DNA of 64,000 bases from Acetobacteraceae bacterium (GCA_030041375.1 JASHOA010000045.1:23531-87530), one strand, 5' to 3'. Shown: positions 50,648 through 59,583, counted from the first letter of the stretch. The notes: generated by a model from the sequence alone, not told the origin. Numbers and translations are program-made.

Positions 50648-50743
50648 GCCGCATCCCGCCGGCTGAGGCAAGGGCTTGCCGGCGTTGCCGGGCGCGCGGG
50701 CGCGAGCCGCGCGACCCTTGCCGCGGTCCGGCGGCGATGCGGC
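50648..50743. repeat. Near-palindromic element, copy 3
   Basis: Outer arms GCCGCATC/GATGCGGC, middle arms GGCAAGGG/CCCTTGCC, with the GCCGGCGTTGCCGGG spacer and an inner GCGCGCGG/CCGCGCG-type stem. 39 bases upstream of the AAA ATPase start and 21 bases after the stop of the preceding gene. Confidence 0.85.
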
Positions 50744-50764
50744 ACCGGACCATCGCTCGTGGAG

Positions 50765-51073
50765 TTACGTTGGCTGCTTACCGGCGGGGAACGAAAATCT
50801 GCCCGCGCAGCAAGGGCGCGAGGAGAGTTCGCTTGCGGAGGCGGATGACTGATCCCGCTCATACGCGCGAAGCGCTCTTGCCATCCTGGCTTTCTCGGAT
50901 CGGCGGGTATGGTCATCGTAGAGCTTGCCGAGCTCTGTGGCCGCGGCGCGGACGGCCTGTGCGAGGCCGTCTTCTCGGCCGAACTTCTTGGCGAGGAGCC
51001 TGGCCGCGGCTCTGGCCGTGGCTTTACCCTTGGCAAGCGTGATGAGCTCCGTGCGGTCGAATGGCGCTGTCAT
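50765..51073 (-). CDS. Hypothetical protein, 102 residues
   Basis: Start 51073 with AAGGAACG upstream. Helical and basic (KGKATARAAARLLAKKFGRE, then KARMARALRAYERDQ) with a Ser-rich tail. No family recognised. It is separated from the downstream AAA ATPase gene by repeat element copy 3, so it may be a separate transcription unit. Confidence 0.6.
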   Translation of the reverse strand: MTAPFDRTELITLAKGKATARAAARLLAKKFGREDGLAQAVRAAATELGKLYDDHTRRSEKARMARALRAYERDQSSASASELSSRPCCAGRFSFPAGKQPT

Positions 51074-51175
51074 GTTGTCGTTCCTTCGTTGGAGCTGATC
51101 GCGCTTCGCCTGCCTGCGTGGGCGCCGAAGCGGAGACCGCGGAATAAAACGCGGCCCGCATGATGGCTGTGCCCG

Positions 51176-51490
51176 TCAGGTCTTTTCCGTGACGTCCGGA
51201 TGACGGAGGGGCAGGCCGCGGCAGAGTGGTGCATCACAGTCGATGAGGACGTATTCGGCATCGAGTTGCCGGGCGAGGTTGCAGATTCGTGCCAGGTCCT
51301 CGGGGATGGTCTCGTGTGGATCTTCCGGGGCGTAGACGAACCAGCCGTGGCGGGTCTTGCCGCCGGCGATCCCGATCGCGGTGGTGTTGGCGGGATCGCG
51401 GAGCGTGGCCTCTGCGAGCTGCTGATCGAGCCACTCGCAGGTGGCAGCGGAGAGATGGGCCGTCGAACAGTCGAGAAAGCGGCGAATCAT
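51176..51490 (-). CDS. DUF5983-like protein
   Basis: 104 residues. RRFLDCSTAHLSAATCEWLD, then GKTRHGWFVYAPEDP, LARICNLARQLDAEYVLIDCD and GLPLRHPDV are features I associate with DUF5983, a plasmid family of unknown function. The start overlaps the stop of the upstream gene (ATGA), so the two are translationally coupled. Confidence 0.72.
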   Translation of the reverse strand: MIRRFLDCSTAHLSAATCEWLDQQLAEATLRDPANTTAIGIAGGKTRHGWFVYAPEDPHETIPEDLARICNLARQLDAEYVLIDCDAPLCRGLPLRHPDVTEKT

Positions 51491-51924
51491 GGAACTGATT
51501 CCGCAGTGCTGGCGAGGGCTGGATCTTGCGGCATGTTCTCGGCGACGAAGCGCGTGCAGTCGATGTCGGCGATGGACTGGCGCTTGCCGAGATCGATGAC
51601 GTGCGCCCCTCCTCCGAAGGAATCGAGGCGGGGCTTGCTGCAGGACTGACTCCACGTAAAGCCCCAGCATCCCTGGAGGTTCAACGCCTCCGCACAGCGC
51701 AGCACGAAGCGAATGACGTGTTCTGGCTCGCCGTATTCGTCACTGTGGATCCAGAGTGCGCCCGGGCCGTGCTCATGATCGACCTCTACCTGGAAGCCAG
51801 GATAGCCGCCGTCCTCCCGATAGAGCTCAGCGGCGAGTTCACCCCAGACGTCCTCGGCTCGCCGGGCGTTTCCGGCGCTGCAGACATCGAGGTGGCAGGA
51901 GAACTGCGTGAAAAAGTCGGCCAT
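51487..51924 (-). CDS. Conserved plasmid protein upstream of the DUF5983-like gene
   Basis: 145 residues. Starts MADFFTQFSCHLDVC and contains GFQVEVDHEHGPGALWIHSD, then FVLRCAEALNLQGCWGF. I have no family name for it, but this protein type usually lies beside DUF5983 genes on alphaproteobacterial plasmids, as far as I recall. AAAAGGAATG serves as ribosome site. Four well-placed Cys may bind metal. Confidence 0.72.
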   Translation of the reverse strand: MADFFTQFSCHLDVCSAGNARRAEDVWGELAAELYREDGGYPGFQVEVDHEHGPGALWIHSDEYGEPEHVIRFVLRCAEALNLQGCWGFTWSQSCSKPRLDSFGGGAHVIDLGKRQSIADIDCTRFVAENMPQDPALASTAESVP

Positions 51925-51928
51925 CGGT

Positions 51929-52342
51929 TCATTCCTTTTCGGTCGTTGCTAGTGCGTGGGGCGGCGTGCCGGCGGGTAGGGAGAGCATGTGTTGGGGTGC
52001 ATCGATCCCCTCGAGCCTGGTGCCGATCCGACCCATCCAGGGTTCCGGGCGGATGCAGCGGACCCAGTCGGCGAATGACGGAATCCAGCCGAGATCCTCG
52101 CGGATGTGCTGTTCGGCGATGAGGCGGACGGGCACCCGCCGGCTGTCGCTGTTGATGATTGTCAGGCCGAACAGCCTCTCCGCGGCGAAGCAGCCCTCGG
52201 CGTGGTGGTGGAGGGCCCGGTGCCTGAAGTCGGCGATAATCAGCTTCGAGGAGTCGAGGAAGTCGTGGATTGGCTGGTAATCGCCGGGAACGCCGCCGAA
52301 CTTTCGCGCCGAGGAAACCGCATGGTGATAGCTGTGCGCCAT
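51929..52342 (-). CDS. DUF6915-like protein
   Basis: 137 residues. Starts MAHSYHHAVSSARKFGGVPG, then DFLDSSKLIIADFRHRALHHHA and EDLGWIPSFADWVRCI, the pattern I associate with DUF6915. The cluster of His near residue 45 (RALHHHAEG) might bind metal. GAGGAGACGG precedes the start. It lies four bases upstream of the next gene on the strand. Confidence 0.76.
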   Translation of the reverse strand: MAHSYHHAVSSARKFGGVPGDYQPIHDFLDSSKLIIADFRHRALHHHAEGCFAAERLFGLTIINSDSRRVPVRLIAEQHIREDLGWIPSFADWVRCIRPEPWMGRIGTRLEGIDAPQHMLSLPAGTPPHALATTEKE

Positions 52343-52352
52343 GGCCGTCTCC

Positions 52353-52808
52353 TCAGAAGCCGTGCTCGTGGTAGTGGGTTTCGATGTAACGCTCGTGGTA
52401 TTCGAGAGTGATCGAGCGCTCCCGGACGCTGAACCGGAACTCACCGTAAGCGCCTTCGTTGTTCTCCCATCCGGGATGCGTTTCCTGGAGCAGATCGAAG
52501 GCGATGGTTTCGATGAATTCCGCAACGGTGATGCCGGTCTCGGCAACAGACAGTGTCTCGAAGGTCACCGTGCGTACGGTGATGCTCGTTGCCGGCAGGG
52601 GGACCGGGGAATTGCCGGCGTCGAATGCCTCCACGGATTCGATCTGCCCGCTGTCGCCGGAGCCGTCGAACGCCACGACGACCAGGACGATTCCGGCGGC
52701 AGCCAGGGCGTCGAAAAGAAGCTGCTTATTGACCGGCAGGATTTCCGCGGTGAGGGTGCGGTAGGCCGCATAGCGGGCTTCTTAGGCGGCAAAATCATTG
52801 TCGCTCAT
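52353..52808 (-). pseudogene. DUF6878-like gene with early in-frame stop
   Basis: An ideal start (ATG 52808 behind GGGGAGAAACG) is followed by MSDNDFAA and then a TAA codon at 52782-52784 (codon 9). After it the frame runs on as EARYAAYRTLTAEIL, then DALAAAGIVLVVVAFDGSGD and YGEFRFSVRERSITL to a stop at 52353. The long frame matches the DUF6878 pattern (FDGSGDSGQIE, ETHPGWENNEGAYGEF). So the gene is either inactivated by one nonsense change (Tyr or Glu codon to stop) or misread, or translation restarts downstream. Confidence 0.72.
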
Positions 52809-52844
52809 CGTTTCTCCCCATTTCATCGACCGCTTGGGGCGGCT

Positions 52845-53219
52845 TCACTCGTATCGGGGCGGTGTTTCGGGGAGGTAGAGCGGAAGCGTGACACTCCGCA
52901 GAACGCGGATCTCGAAAACGCCGATCGAGGTCACCGAGTGCTTGGGCGGGCGATGGTGGTTCAGGAGCGGGAGGTGCTGCTCCATAGCCTCGGCATGGGC
53001 TGCCGCATCCCCTGCGTCGGCATAGCTGGCCGCGCCGTGGCCGAGCGTGCGGTAGATGTCCGGATCGGTGACGAGTGTTGCGGTATCGTAATACCAGCCG
53101 CCTTCCTCGGGGCCTCCCCACTGGAGATCGCTGAGGTACGCCGCGACCCAATAGAGACCTTGCTCGTCGTCGTCGCGATCGTCATACAGGTATTCGGTCG
53201 CATGCACCGGATCGCTCAT
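52845..53219 (-). CDS. Hypothetical acidic protein, 124 residues
   Basis: Starts MSDPVHATEYLYDDRDDDEQ. Continues with GLYWVAAYLSDLQWGGPEEG, WYYDTATLVTDPDIYRTLGH and a His-rich segment. No family recognised. Its start overlaps the stop of the small upstream gene by ATGA. The strong negative charge at the N-terminus is unusual. Confidence 0.65.
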   Translation of the reverse strand: MSDPVHATEYLYDDRDDDEQGLYWVAAYLSDLQWGGPEEGGWYYDTATLVTDPDIYRTLGHGAASYADAGDAAAHAEAMEQHLPLLNHHRPPKHSVTSIGVFEIRVLRSVTLPLYLPETPPRYE

Positions 53220-53416
53220 CGCCGCATCTCCTGTCGCGCATGCGAATCAACACGCTGGGTGCTGCGAATGAGGAGGCCGGACGCCGATGCGATCGCGGCG
53301 AGCGTGGCGACGAGCACGTAGAACGCCGGCGCGTAGAACAGGCCGGCCTGCCAGAAGATGGGCCTGTCGACCGTGTTTGACGGCGCAAACCCGGCGATCT
53401 TTTGGATTTCCTTCAT
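53216..53416 (-). CDS. Small membrane protein, 66 residues
   Basis: Start ATG 53416 with AAGGA upstream. One membrane helix (about residues 30-50, YAPAFYVLVATLAAIASASG) sits between a neutral N-terminus and a basic C-terminus. Overlaps the next gene by ATGA. Role unknown. Repeat element copy 4 is 49 bases upstream. Confidence 0.65.
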   Translation of the reverse strand: MKEIQKIAGFAPSNTVDRPIFWQAGLFYAPAFYVLVATLAAIASASGLLIRSTQRVDSHARQEMRR

Positions 53417-53465
53417 GAGGGGTATCCTTCGGTTGAAGTCTTCATTTCGAAGACTCCTTCCGCAG

Positions 53466-53563
53466 GCCGCATCGCGAAGGCGGGGCAAGGGCACAGCCGG
53501 CGACGCCGGGACGCCGCGCTCTCCGGCGCGGCGGACCCTTGCGCCGCCGCGCGCGCATGCGGC
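53466..53563. repeat. Near-palindromic element, copy 4
   Basis: Outer arms GCCGCATC/CATGCGGC, middle arms GGCAAGGG/CCCTTGC, a GCCGGCGACGCCGGG spacer and an inner CGCCGCGC/GCGCGGCG stem. 49 bases upstream of the small membrane protein start. The previous gene on the strand ends 178 bases further on. Confidence 0.83.
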
Positions 53564-53741
53564 ACGCCGCTTTTGCGTTCGTTAGCGAAGTGCTGAGTGC
53601 TGACGCAAAGCTCTGTGCGGGGGCATCACGGCAGAGACGGCTGTGACGGAGCGGAATCCGGTGAGCCGGGTGGCTTGGGGAGGCGGGCGTGGAGTTGGTC
53701 GCGATGTGCGCAGCAGGCCCAGAGAACGACGTTGGAGCGGG

Positions 53742-54227
53742 TCAGTGGTGGACCGAAGCCAAACGACGGGAATCGTGCACCTCAGATGGCGCATCGCCGC
53801 GGGTGCTATTCAGTGGGGAGGGGATTGGTGCGCCTTGGGGTGGTATGCAAGGGATCGGGAGCGGCTGCAGGCATCTCATCCTGTCTTCACTGCATCGCGA
53901 CCATCGGCAGCGTGTGCGGGGAAGACACCCCGCTTCCTTGAGCAATCCCGGCTCGCGGCATTTCGGCGAGAGCGGCCCGAGCACGGTAGGTGCTCGTTTC
54001 GCGGCGGTGGTCTTCAGCGGAAGAGAGCCGGCGTTGGCGCTGTCGACGACAACGAAGCCGGTGTCGATCATGTGCCGTTCGATGAGGCTATCGATCGCGG
54101 CAACGAGGGAGGCAACGGAGTAGCCGGCGCTCCGCTGCCCGCCTCTGGGGTCGAACACCTGCTTCGGCTCCTCGGCGGCGAAGGCGCGGCTTCGCCGCCG
54201 CGGCGAATCAGCCCGACGGAGCGTCAT
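53742..54227 (-). CDS. Hypothetical protein downstream of UvrD
   Basis: 161 residues; the ATG overlaps the UvrD stop as ATGA. The first 75 residues (YSVASLVAAIDSLIERHMID, then TGFVVVDSANAGS) look protein-like; the rest is Arg/Cys/Pro-rich and may be out of frame or non-conserved. No family recognised. Coupling to uvrD is the main support. Confidence 0.4.
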   Translation of the reverse strand: MTLRRADSPRRRSRAFAAEEPKQVFDPRGGQRSAGYSVASLVAAIDSLIERHMIDTGFVVVDSANAGSLPLKTTAAKRAPTVLGPLSPKCREPGLLKEAGCLPRTRCRWSRCSEDRMRCLQPLPIPCIPPQGAPIPSPLNSTRGDAPSEVHDSRRLASVHH

Positions 54228-56230
54228 CCTGCCGCCCGGGTGACGATGTCGGGTAGCCGCACGATTGTGTTGGCGGCCTCTACATGCGGGGCGGCGCGCA
54301 GGTCGAGCCAACCGAGCACGCGGTGTTGCTCGGGAATGTCTTTGATGAACTCCGAGGGCCGGGCGGGCCCTTGGCGGAAGGCGCAATAGGAGATCGTGAT
54401 GCGGCGCATTCCCCGTGTGAGGCCCACATACGCAAGCCTTCTTTCCTCGTTGAAGTCGCCATAGGGGGGCGAAAAGATCCCGCTGTTCCAGCCCGGCAGG
54501 AAGACGTGCCCGAACTCGAGGCCCTTGGCACGGTGCAGGGTGAGGAGCTTCACCGTGCCCGTCGCATCGTCACCGGGACCGCCGGTGGCGAGTGCGGCGT
54601 GATCGAGCAGCTCGCGGGCACCGTGGAACTTGCCGGCGAGCCGGATGAGCTCCTGGAGGTTCTCGAGCCGGCCCTCGGCGGTCTCGGCGCGGCTCTCGCG
54701 GAGCATCTTGCGGTAGCCGCTGGCATCGAGCGCAAGCGAGAGCTGATCGGCGACGCTTACGGGTCGGACCTTCTCGACGCTCCGGATGGCGTCGGCAAAG
54801 GCCAGCGCCGCAGCACGGGCCTTCGGTGGAAGCAGCGCGGTGTCGATCGCACGCAGCAGGGAAACCTTTCGTTGGTCCGCTTCCTGCTGGAGGACGGCGA
54901 TGGCTTTCTCCCCGAGGCCTCGGGCCGGCGTGTTGATGACGCGGAAGAAGGCCTCATCGGTATTTCGCTCGTCCGGTGCCGTGGTGAGGCGAAGCAGCGC
55001 GAGCGCGTCCTTGATCTCGGCGCGCTGGTAGAACCCGACATCGCCGATCAGGGTGTAAGGAATGCCGGCCCGCATCAGCGCCTCTTCGAAAACGCGGCTC
55101 GACGCGTTGCCTCGGTAAAGGATCGCGATATCATCCCAGGCTACCCGTTCGGCCCGCCTTCTGACTATTTCCGTGACGATTGCCGCGGCTTCCGCCTCAT
55201 CGTTGCGGAACTTCAGGATCTCGATCGGCGCGCCGGCAGGCTTGCGGGTGTAGAGGGTCTTGCCGAGCCGGTTGCGATCGACGGCGATCAGCGCATTTGC
55301 CGCTCCCAGGATATGTCCCGTGGAGCGGAAGTTCTCCTCGAGCCTGATCTCCTTGGCACCGGGAAAGTCCTGGGTGAAGCGGCGGATGAACCGGACATCA
55401 GCGCCCCGCCAACCAAAAATCGACTGGTCGTCATCGCCGACGGCGAAGATTTCCCGGTGTTTTTCGGAGAGAAGCCGGAGCCAGGAGTACTGGGCGCGGT
55501 TGATGTCCTGGTATTCGTCCGCGAGGACGGAGTCGAAGCGACCGGCCCAGCGGGCCTTGTAGGCGGGGTCGCGGATCATCGCGCACACCGGCCAGAGCAA
55601 GAGGTCCCCGAAATCGGCGGCGTTGGCGTCGCGGAGGGTGCGCTGGTACTCGGCGTAGATTCGCGCCGCCGCACGGATGCCAGGCGGATTGATCGGGATG
55701 CGGTTGCGGTTCGCTCCGACGATCAGTTCCTCTGCCGCCGCCGGTGCGGCCTCGGGAGTGATGAGCTCATCCTTCCATTTGCTGATGCGGCTCGCAACGA
55801 GCTTGAGTGGATCCCGGAACTCGCCGGGCCCGTCCGCGCCGGCGAGGTTCATCGCTTTCATGACGCGCTTGACGATGCGCCGCGTGTCGTCGGCATCGAG
55901 GATATCGAAGCCGGAGCGGAGGCCGGCAACCTCGGGCTCGATGCGGAGCTGGCGCGCGCCGAGGCCGTGGAACGTGCCGACCCAGTCGGGCGTGATCTCT
56001 TCTCCGAGCGAGGCACGGATCCGTGCGGCCATTTCGTTTGCCGCCTTGTTGGTGAAGGTGACAGCGAGTATCCGCCCGGAAGGGATGCCGCGGGCAGAGA
56101 TGCGGTACGCGATCGCTGCCGCCAGTGTCTTCGTCTTGCCGGTGCCGGCCCCGGCAATCACGAGGACCGGTCCGGTCTGGATGGCGGCCGCACGCTGTTG
56201 CGCCGTCAGCCCGTCGAGGATGCCACTCAT
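54224..56230 (-). CDS. UvrD/Rep-type DNA helicase
   Basis: 668 residues, superfamily 1A helicase. Walker A AGAGTGKT at about residues 26-33, motif Ia LAVTFTNKAANEM, motif II ADEYQDIN near 238, motif III GDDDQSIFGWRGA, motif IV-V segments, and the C-terminal VKLLTLHRAKGLEF and VGLTRGM. The C-terminus is shorter than chromosomal UvrD. It likely acts in plasmid replication or repair. It begins two bases after the HD hydrolase stop, so it belongs to the TOPRIM-HD-UvrD operon. Confidence 0.96.
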   Translation of the reverse strand: MSGILDGLTAQQRAAAIQTGPVLVIAGAGTGKTKTLAAAIAYRISARGIPSGRILAVTFTNKAANEMAARIRASLGEEITPDWVGTFHGLGARQLRIEPEVAGLRSGFDILDADDTRRIVKRVMKAMNLAGADGPGEFRDPLKLVASRISKWKDELITPEAAPAAAEELIVGANRNRIPINPPGIRAAARIYAEYQRTLRDANAADFGDLLLWPVCAMIRDPAYKARWAGRFDSVLADEYQDINRAQYSWLRLLSEKHREIFAVGDDDQSIFGWRGADVRFIRRFTQDFPGAKEIRLEENFRSTGHILGAANALIAVDRNRLGKTLYTRKPAGAPIEILKFRNDEAEAAAIVTEIVRRRAERVAWDDIAILYRGNASSRVFEEALMRAGIPYTLIGDVGFYQRAEIKDALALLRLTTAPDERNTDEAFFRVINTPARGLGEKAIAVLQQEADQRKVSLLRAIDTALLPPKARAAALAFADAIRSVEKVRPVSVADQLSLALDASGYRKMLRESRAETAEGRLENLQELIRLAGKFHGARELLDHAALATGGPGDDATGTVKLLTLHRAKGLEFGHVFLPGWNSGIFSPPYGDFNEERRLAYVGLTRGMRRITISYCAFRQGPARPSEFIKDIPEQHRVLGWLDLRAAPHVEAANTIVRLPDIVTRAAG

Positions 56231-56231
56231 G

Positions 56232-56894
56232 TCAGGCGCCCTTCTCTCCGGCGCCGTCCGAATTGGGCTGCGGCGGGCTTCCGGGTGAGAGGCGCTCCAG
56301 TGCTTCGAGGAAGCGCTTCGCAGCTTCGTTCGGCGGCCATGGCTCCCAGGCGCTGAAGCCGCCCACTGGCGCGAGCGGATCCTCGGCGAGAGGCTCGAGG
56401 CAGATACCGAGGTCCTCCCGCATCGCCTGCTGCGACCAGCCGACGACGTGGAATGCCTCGCTGGCAGCTGCGAGCCGGTCCGCCTCCTTGTGCCGCCGAT
56501 AGCTCTCCTCATTCCAGGGTGGGAGCCGGTAGCGTTCGTCGAGGGCCGATTGCAGGCGCGCAACAAGCTGCGTGAAGCCGTCGCCGAGCCACGGCTTGAG
56601 CGGGGTGATCGGGTCCCACCCGCCGAGCAGCGCTTCTGTCGCGTCATGCAGCAGCTCGCGGCGCGCCTCGGGAGGCCTCGGCGTTTGGTCTGATGCACGC
56701 GTGAAGAGTGTGAGAACCGTCAGGCTGTGCTGGGCGACCGAGAGCGGCAACGACCACCTGGAATACCCGGCCCAGCGATAGGTTCGCGAGAGCCCGACAG
56801 CAAGATCGTTCTCGGTCCAGGCGAACGGATCGGGATGGAGCAGATCGAGCCGGTGGCCGGAGGGCAGCAGGATCCAGGCACGCTCGGGTCTCAT
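56232..56894 (-). CDS. HD-domain phosphohydrolase
   Basis: 220 residues. SVAQHSL (first His) and LLHDATEALLGGWDPITPLK (His-Asp and helix) are those of YfbR-like 5'-deoxynucleotidases and related HD hydrolases. A later basic helix and a Pro-rich C-terminus follow. The substrate is uncertain; a nucleotide role fits the neighbours. Its start overlaps the stop of the TOPRIM gene (ATGA). Confidence 0.86.
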   Translation of the reverse strand: MRPERAWILLPSGHRLDLLHPDPFAWTENDLAVGLSRTYRWAGYSRWSLPLSVAQHSLTVLTLFTRASDQTPRPPEARRELLHDATEALLGGWDPITPLKPWLGDGFTQLVARLQSALDERYRLPPWNEESYRRHKEADRLAAASEAFHVVGWSQQAMREDLGICLEPLAEDPLAPVGGFSAWEPWPPNEAAKRFLEALERLSPGSPPQPNSDGAGEKGA

Positions 56895-57823
56895 AGGTTC
56901 CCCCCTTTTGTCAGAACGTCGTTCCAGTCGAGATTGTCGGGCGGTCGAAGGCGCATGAAGGCAACGCCGGCAGCGGCGGCGAGTTCGGCATGGCGTCGGG
57001 CGAACCTCTCGCCGGCATCGTTGGCGTCGGCCGCGCTGGCCGCTTCGGCGCCCTTGACGCGTGCCATTGCGGCCAGAAGGCCTTCCAACGCTCGCAGGGT
57101 GCCTGGCCCCATTCCGCCGCCGGTGGCAACGTAGAGCGTGTCGCCGCGCATTTGCTCGAGCAACGCAAGGCTCAACGTGTCGATCGGCGCCTCGGCGATG
57201 ACGAGGCGCCGCGGGTACCCCCGGTGCGCCTTGAACTGGAACAACGTCTTATGCCCGCCGGAGAGAGAGCCCTTGTAGGCGGATCCGCGGATCTCGACGT
57301 GGGTCACGGTGCCGTTGTCGTGGTGCGCAAACCAAGCACTGCCGAGGTGGCCTTCCCGCACCACATCCCCCGCGGTCGCGGCCTCAAGCACAGCGCCGCT
57401 CAGTGCGCGCTGCTGGTGCAGGTAGGTCCAGGCGGGCGAACCAGGGCGGAGGCGTGGCCGGCCGCTCCAGCGGCTTGCCACAGGGCGGTCGGCCTTTCGC
57501 AGACCGTCGCGGGGAGGAGCCGCAGGGTAGCTTGGTGTGAGGCCGACCAGCGGGCGCAGTTTCTTTCGGACTTCGCCGAAATTGAGGTCGGGGTAGAGGT
57601 GCTGCACCAGATCGAAGACGTCGCCCTTGGCGTTGCTGAGCGGATCCCACCAGCCCTTGCCGTCGTGATTGATGATCAGGACCTCGCCGGGGCCGGATCG
57701 GTACTTGAGGGCGTTGCGGGTGCTTTCGCGGGCGTCGAACCGCCAGGTGGCGGCGAGGTTCTCGAGGACGGCCGAGCACGTGACGGCGGCGCGCAGCGCG
57801 TCGAGTTCACGATCTTCGGGCAT
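56891..57823 (-). CDS. DUF3991/TOPRIM protein (primase-like)
   Basis: 310 residues. The first half resembles the DUF3991/CHC2-like region (LENLAATWRFDARESTRNAL, GKGWWDPLSNAKGDVFDLVQ), the second is a TOPRIM domain with VIAEAPIDTLSLAL (catalytic Glu) and SAADANDAGERFAR (Asp motif). Similar proteins are common on conjugative plasmids and prime or process entering DNA. First gene of a four-gene operon with HD hydrolase and UvrD. Start 57823 is in the family's usual place. Confidence 0.88.
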   Translation of the reverse strand: MPEDRELDALRAAVTCSAVLENLAATWRFDARESTRNALKYRSGPGEVLIINHDGKGWWDPLSNAKGDVFDLVQHLYPDLNFGEVRKKLRPLVGLTPSYPAAPPRDGLRKADRPVASRWSGRPRLRPGSPAWTYLHQQRALSGAVLEAATAGDVVREGHLGSAWFAHHDNGTVTHVEIRGSAYKGSLSGGHKTLFQFKAHRGYPRRLVIAEAPIDTLSLALLEQMRGDTLYVATGGGMGPGTLRALEGLLAAMARVKGAEAASAADANDAGERFARRHAELAAAAGVAFMRLRPPDNLDWNDVLTKGGNL

Positions 57824-57892
57824 GAGAGGGTGCTCCAGGGTTCGTTTCGGATGCCCCGGGTTCGCGGTCATTCCGCTTTTCCCGCGCGCATC

Positions 57893-57997
57893 CTGGCGAA
57901 CCCCGGCGACCGCGAAGCCGGCGGACCGCAAGGGCGCCGCCCGCTTTGGCGGCGGCCGCGACGCGGCTTCCCTTGCGGCCCGCCGCGCGCAAGCGGT
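57893..57997. repeat. Near-palindromic element, copy 5 (diverged)
   Basis: Contains GCAAGGG and CCCTTGCGG arms around an inner CGCCGCCCGC/GCGGCGGCC stem, with more changes than the other copies and longer outer arms rich in GCG. It lies 69 bases upstream of the TOPRIM gene start. I count it in the family because the middle arms and position agree. Confidence 0.6.
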
Positions 57998-58756
57998 AGC
58001 GGGCTCTCCGCTCCTGGTCTTCCTCACGCCCTCTTTGTCGAGGGCGATTTTGCGAACGGTGGCTCCGATCGAGGGATCAGCAGCTTTTTGCGTTCAGGTC
58101 CGTGCTCATGCAGCGGCCCGGATCGATCTTTCGGAGGGGCTCGGATGCGAAACCCGCATCCACGCGGGCGGAAGATGAAGGCCTCACCGAGCGCGTCTTT
58201 CCCGCCGGCGAGCTGAGGCAGGTTGAGATCGCCGCCGAAGGTGAGCTCAAGAAAGACGGACCCGCAGCCATACGTCGCGGCACCGCGCGCGGATCGCTGG
58301 AAATTCACGTCCTGTTTCGCTTGGCAGGCGAACGCGCCTCGCGCACGCCGCCAGCAAAGATCGGATGACCGATCCGCGTCACGAGGCTTCTTTTTCAGCA
58401 CGAAGTCGGCTCAGAAAGCACGGGCGAGGAAATGGGCGCCGCCGGCTCGAACAACGGCGCTGGTTACGCCTGCGGGCGAGCCGCCGGAGTTGGTCTGCCA
58501 AGAAGCGCCGGCGCCAAGGTGTCCACCTGCTGATCTCCTCTGGGCCTCGGTGTGCTCGCCGCGCTGCAGCCGAGGGCCCGACATCCGGCCGAGCGGCGCC
58601 GGGCGCGAGAATCGAGACCTGGCCGCCACCCGGACGGACCCAGCCTTGGGATTCAGGGCACCACGTGGGCTGCCGGGGCGGAACCCAGCGGCTCGGGTGC
58701 AACTTGGCCCGGAGTTGTGCTAGGACAGGCATCCATTCTGGGGCCAAATCGGAACC
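57998..58756. other. Intergenic region between leading region and toxin-antitoxin genes
   Basis: 759 bases. The minus-strand operon ends its 5' leader here and the plus-strand toxin-antitoxin genes start after it. Open frames exist but none has a ribosome site and recognisable sequence together. No iterons or AT-rich tract were noticed, so an origin is not supported. It may hold the promoters of both operons. Confidence 0.5.
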
Positions 58757-58993
58757 ATGCCAGTGAACCTGTCCATTAAGAACGCGCCCGACCAAGTGGT
58801 GCAGCGGCTGCGCGAGCAGGCAGAGCGAAACCACCGTTCGCTGCAAGGAGAACTGCTCGCCATCATCGAGGCTGCGGTAGAAGACAGCCGGACCACAACG
58901 CCGGCTGAAATCCTTGCCGAGGTGCGCCGGCTTGGGGTGCGGACGCCGAGCGAGGCGGCGGCCCTCATCCGCGCCGATCGCAATGGCCGTTAA
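58757..58993 (+). CDS. FitA-like ribbon-helix-helix antitoxin
   Basis: 78 residues. LSIKNAPDQVVQRLREQAER then NHRSLQGELLAIIEAA is the ribbon-helix-helix pattern of FitA/VapB-type antitoxins; the C-terminal segment (ADRNGR end) would neutralise the toxin. It overlaps the PIN-domain toxin gene by 11 bases, as usual for these pairs. It binds its own promoter and represses both genes. Confidence 0.88.
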   Translation: MPVNLSIKNAPDQVVQRLREQAERNHRSLQGELLAIIEAAVEDSRTTTPAEILAEVRRLGVRTPSEAAALIRADRNGR

Positions 58994-59363
58994 GGTCGTC
59001 GATGCGTCCGCCGTTGCCGCCCTGTTATTCGGAGAGCCGGAGGCCGAGGCTATCGCCGAACGACTTGGCGGCGCGCGGCTGGTCGCACTTGGCTTGCTCG
59101 CGTTCGAGCGGGCGAATGTTTGCCTTCTCAAATCACGCCGGCACCCGCGACAGAAGCCGGCGCTGATTGCAGCCTTCCGGCTCAGCACGCGGCTTGGCGT
59201 GGAAGAGATGGCCGTCGATCATGAGGCTGCCTTGGAGCTGGCTGCCGCGACCGGCCTGACGGCCTATGACGCAAGTTATCTCTGGCTGGCCCGGGCACTG
59301 AGCGCCGAACTGGTCACACTCGATCGGCCGCTCGCGAAGGCAGAAGCAACGCTCCGTTCATAA
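58983..59363 (+). CDS. VapC-like PIN-domain ribonuclease toxin
   Basis: 126 residues. PIN fold with acidic residues in VVDASAVAALL (first Asp), LLAFERAN (Glu) and TAYDASYLWLA (Asp), then LDRPLAK (Asp). Such toxins cleave tRNA or mRNA when the antitoxin decays, which stabilises the plasmid. Start ATG 58983 lies inside the antitoxin gene. No upstream promoter of its own. Confidence 0.9.
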   Translation: MAVKVVDASAVAALLFGEPEAEAIAERLGGARLVALGLLAFERANVCLLKSRRHPRQKPALIAAFRLSTRLGVEEMAVDHEAALELAAATGLTAYDASYLWLARALSAELVTLDRPLAKAEATLRS

Positions 59364-59583
59364 CCCGCCGTACAAGAGGGATGCACGCCAGGAAGAACGA
59401 CAGTGGCAAGGTTTGAAGCCTCCCTGGACGAACCTGACCCGGTCATGCGGCCTGGCCATTCCGCTGAATGCGGCATCAACGCTCCCCGGCCCGGCCCGGT
59501 TCCTGAGCGGGTGATTGCAGCCTCGCCCTGTCGGCCGGGCCACTTGATCAGCCGATCTTCCAAAGGGCACGAAAAGTGCTATA

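Noticed and set aside
58028..58756. Possible replication origin
   Set aside because: No iterons, AT-rich tract or adjacent rep gene were found.
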